This document shows, piece after piece, positions 60,601-64,000 of a stretch of 64,000 nt of DNA. Numbering within the stretch: the first letter of the stretch is position 1; each line of letters begins with the position of its first letter. Under the pieces are notes generated by a model that was not told the origin of the DNA, did not search any database, and was given only the letters and a program-made list of their open reading frames with translations. The translations under genes and the position numbers were made by a program. Source of the stretch: Apostichopus californicus (lineage: Eukaryota; Echinodermata; Holothuroidea; Aspidochirotida; Stichopodidae); assembly GCA_020650975.1 (NCBI GenBank), contig JAIPMN010000821.1, positions 22,526 to 86,525 of the forward strand. Reading direction: 5' to 3'.

Positions 60601-63600
60601 GGGGGAGGAGGAAGGTGAGGGGGAAGGTGAAGACAAAATGGAGTATACCCCATAATTTTTAAAAATTATGTTCGATAAAGGTGTACAATCTATAGGACCC
60701 ATCTTTAGAACTGAAATGAAGCTTTCCCCAGGAGTGGCACATGTGTAGGGTTTTGTTCACATCCTGACTTTGCTGTCCTACCTCCATCGTCCTCTTACCT
60801 TTCTCCCATTCCCCCTCCCCTCCCCACCCTCCTACTAGTATGTCACCAGCTTTGTTTATTCATATACCAAAAATTGAAATATACTTTTAAAAATATTGAA
60901 AATTGTTGAAGGTCTTTTTCATGCTTCCTTGCAAACTCATTACACAATTGTGTTGTCAGTCATTCCGTAAAAATGTTTGTAAAATGTCCATATTCTTTCA
61001 AATGCAAGGATCATAATTTTGACCTTGGGTCAATTGTACATCAGTTCATGGAATGCTGTTTGTTCGGCATTTCTTTGATCCCGGAATAGATAACACTGAA
61101 GCATAACACCAACTGTAATTTAAAAAAAAAAATTATCTTTTTTTTTGGCATCTGTCTGTTGTCAACAAGGTATTTTATATGGATACATTACTCTGTCATC
61201 TTCACCATTATAACAACACTTTTCTGCACCCCTTAAAATGCCTCTCACTGGTCCTGTCAGTATGTTTGTTCTCAAAACTATCAACAACCCAAAGTACCTC
61301 AACTTCTCTCCTATTTTGGTTAGAAAATGAGATTTTTAGTGGACTGGGTAAGAAAAACTTGTTTGTCCACAAGGTTTCGCTGATGACAACAAAAACTGGT
61401 ATTTGATTTGATGTGTGGCAGATTGTACCATCCCACTTGAAGCAAAAAAGGGTGTTCGGTTTGACCTTTGTGTGGTTAGGGGTCAAGGTGCCATCACTCA
61501 AAACTGTCATTTTTTTACTGAGAAATAATTCAGCCTTGTACAGTAAAGTAGCTATTCTGAATGGGGGAATCAGTTTGTAAAGTTAAAAAGTTTCTGGGCT
61601 AATTCCTCTTAAATGAAAGGGGGTTACATACGTAGCTGACTCAGGCAGGGATGGTTAGATAATTTCCTTAATACTGAAACTTAAGCTTTCTTGCAGGTGT
61701 GGTGATAAAACAAAAAAAAGGGTCACCTGGGAACAATAAAGGGCAATTTTATTACTGGATTAGTTTAATTATTTTATTTACATGAAATTGTTTAATAATA
61801 TATAATTAAATAAAACAGACATCTTATAAATATTGACTGGTATCTAGGCTTAAGGATGTTTTATGCTTGAATAGGTTACAAAATAGGCCATGGCCTTTAA
61901 TCACAATAACAGCGTGTTACTTGGAAAAAAACATCTCTGATAAGCTTCAGTCGAATTATTTAAAACCAGGAGAGTGTGTGGCCTACAAATGTCATGTTTT
62001 GTTTTATTGCTTCATTTGCAAATCTTGTTGTTGTTAATGCAATAAATTCATCGTTGCTTTACTGAACTCGGCGGATGGCCCAACAACAAGCACATGTTTG
62101 ACTTAACAAGTACCATATCTTTTCGTTATTCTTTCAAGAATGGGTACAACGACGAGAACCGTGACAATTTGAATGCAAAATTCATACATTTTTTTGGTTA
62201 CAATTTTATTCAATCATATAATCACCACCAGGAATAAAAAAATATTAAACTGAAAACTGCATTTAACATTTTTTTGACAGACTGTTTTTTCCCCCTGTAT
62301 GTTATTGTATCCCACAAGTATGTGAACATGTTTCGAAAATGCTGACTATTCTGGCACATTCTAGCAGATATCCAAAATTTGCTGTGGTAGCCACATAACT
62401 AAATACCAATGGTAAAATATTGTATGTGTATAGGCTTCACCCCCCCCCCCCCATACACAACCAGGCAACTGTTAAATTTAACAGAGCTCAAACTTCACTG
62501 CCCCACTCCGACAGTGTATGGATACTTCGTTTGATTTTGCGACAGAGGTGTCAAGCAGTGAACTTTTGTATCATTTGAAAGCTAGCTATTTCTGTTTTGA
62601 TGAAATTACACTGAACTAAGCATTGTGAGTTTATGTCCTTGGCTTTCGAAAAAAACATTACTAGATTGGAATGCCAAGTCTTGATAATAGCGTAAAAGCA
62701 CCTCCCCGTGTGTGCTGTATTCATCTGTTGCAAAAACAAGTTTAGTTCCCATGATATGTTTAAGATGATTTTATTTTGATTTGGCTGATACCCAAAATAA
62801 CCAATATAAATTATTTGCTATCAATTGGAAGGTCTTTTGTGAAACTGAAAATGTAGGTCTTTAGAAAAAGCATGCGAGAGGTCGCAGAAAGGTTATTCAA
62901 TTCTTTAAATTCGTAGAATGTAGCATAGAATATATTTAAAGGAGTGAATTATTCAATTTATTAAATAGCAGCTTTGTTTTTCCATGATTAATGAATAGGT
63001 ATAGAGATTCATTATGTGATAACATTTGAAATATCTCATCAAATATAATGTCAACTTGTATATCATAATTATAATTATAATAATAATAATATGTGTATAC
63101 TGTACAGAAATTGTTGTTGTTGAAATCATATTCAATAATGCATAATTTGACCCTTCTACAATCTGATCAGGATATTAAATTATTTCTGCTTTTACTTCAG
63201 TGCTCTACTCTCCTAGTTCCTGTAATTTCCTATATAGTACGACAACGAAAAAGAAAAAAATTAAAAGGAAAGCTGGGGGGGGGGGGTTGGTCTGGGCATG
63301 TGAACCTTAAGAGAACAAAATATGAATAAAAAAGATGCAAAATTCAAAAGATATTTAGCAAAAAGGTGGTGAAAACTAGATAGGAAATCCTCTGAATCCA
63401 AATAATTGATTGAAGACAGGTTTGATTCATCGTTCTTTAATACCTGAACCAGATAAAGTTTTGGTTATTAACATTTTTAACTCTGACCTACTTCTGTGTC
63501 ATGCCAAACATCCTCTGCATCCCAAATCTACATCTTTACAAAGATTAACAAATTTAATTACCTGCCAAAGATCTATACCTCTGTCAAATGAATTCTATAA

Positions 63601-63607
63601 AATATTA

Positions 63608-63715
63608 CATTTACTTCGCTCCTTGCTTACCTGTCTCCCCACATCCTCAGCACTCTTTTTCTACCATGACTAGAATGGAACTGATGGTAACTTTTTAATA
63701 CTGTGCGCCCTCTAT
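63608..63715 (+). repeat. Dispersed C/T-rich repeat, copy 3
   Basis: ATTTACTTCGCTCCTTGCTT, CCTGTCTCCCCACATCCTCA, CACTCTTTTTCTACCATGAC, then TTTTTAATACTGTGCGCCCT. More diverged than the other two. Confidence 0.6.
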
Positions 63716-64000
63716 GAAACCATGCAACAATATTTGACATCGCAGCCCTATTTTTCAGGAAATCAAGAAGCTTCCTGCTTGACTTTTGATTCTTTCGTAC
63801 CTCCCTCTACCCTACTACTGTAGTTTATTACATTAACCCAGCCTCCATTATAGCATTTTGCCCCCCCCCCCCACTGCTGGGCTACTCATGCTGCTCTCAC
63901 CTTCTCCTTATGTATGAATCCTTAAATATTGATGTCATACCTGCATTATTACTTAGTAAGTTACATATCATTTTAAAATATATAAGATGGTTCACCTTAG

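Larger units (their letters stand above)
54536..64000 (+). other. Non-coding stretch to right edge
   Basis: No recognisable exon. Contains two further copies of the dispersed C/T-rich repeat, a (CT)n tract and long poly(C)/poly(G) runs. A minus-strand stretch at 56690-57230 has exon-like splice sites but no known homology. Confidence 0.4.

Noticed and set aside
63410-63673. Possible 87-residue protein
   Set aside because: Its C-terminal half is the translation of a dispersed C/T-rich repeat found at two other places in different contexts.

Overview
The window reads as nuclear DNA of an invertebrate deuterostome, most likely an echinoderm. The genes are split by many introns, the background is AT-rich with many poly(G)/poly(C) runs, one gene carries an array of scavenger-receptor cysteine-rich (SRCR) domains of the kind strongly expanded in echinoderms, and there is a tRNA-headed SINE plus several small inverted-repeat DNA elements. 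The species assignment is inference. Most open frames are short shadows. I built the gene models by joining exons at splice sites with matching phase.

Region 1 (1-11087, minus strand): the 5' part of a gene for a secreted multi-SRCR protein. A signal-peptide exon is followed by nine more exons encoding seven SRCR domains, the last cut by the left edge. Two domains are canonical and split by a phase-0 intron. Five are divergent and carried on single exons. The order is signal-A-B-B-B-A-B-B. Every intron between domains is phase 1. The introns hold a splice-site duplication, minisatellites, a fold-back MITE and a (C)51 tract next to an assembly gap.

Region 2 (11088-12730): a 1.6 kb intergenic stretch between two divergently arranged genes. 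It holds a second, oppositely oriented copy of the fold-back MITE and a possible TATA box for the SRCR gene.

Region 3 (12731-29971, plus strand): a complete AMBRA1 orthologue model of 12 coding exons and 1161 codons plus stop, with all intron phases consistent. The WD40 propeller is split between exons 2-4 and 8-11, with a disordered insert in exons 5-7. The last exon carries two TQT dynein-light-chain motifs. Intron 1 contains an inverted, rearranged genomic copy of exons 5-6 and their flanking introns, bounded by near-perfect 26-bp direct repeats. The same pre-mRNA therefore carries complementary arms on both sides of exons 2-4.

Region 4 (29972-35335): the AMBRA1 3' region with candidate poly(A) signals, then repeat-rich sequence that includes a complete 350-bp MITE with a perfect 8-bp target duplication.

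Region 5 (35336-64000): a probable promoter (paired E-boxes, TATA box, upstream ORF) and a first coding exon (signal-peptide-like, phase-1 donor) of an unidentified plus-strand gene. About 28 kb of non-coding sequence follows, probably its first intron, with tandem repeats, dispersed repeats and a small inverted-repeat element. I found no convincing second exon there.
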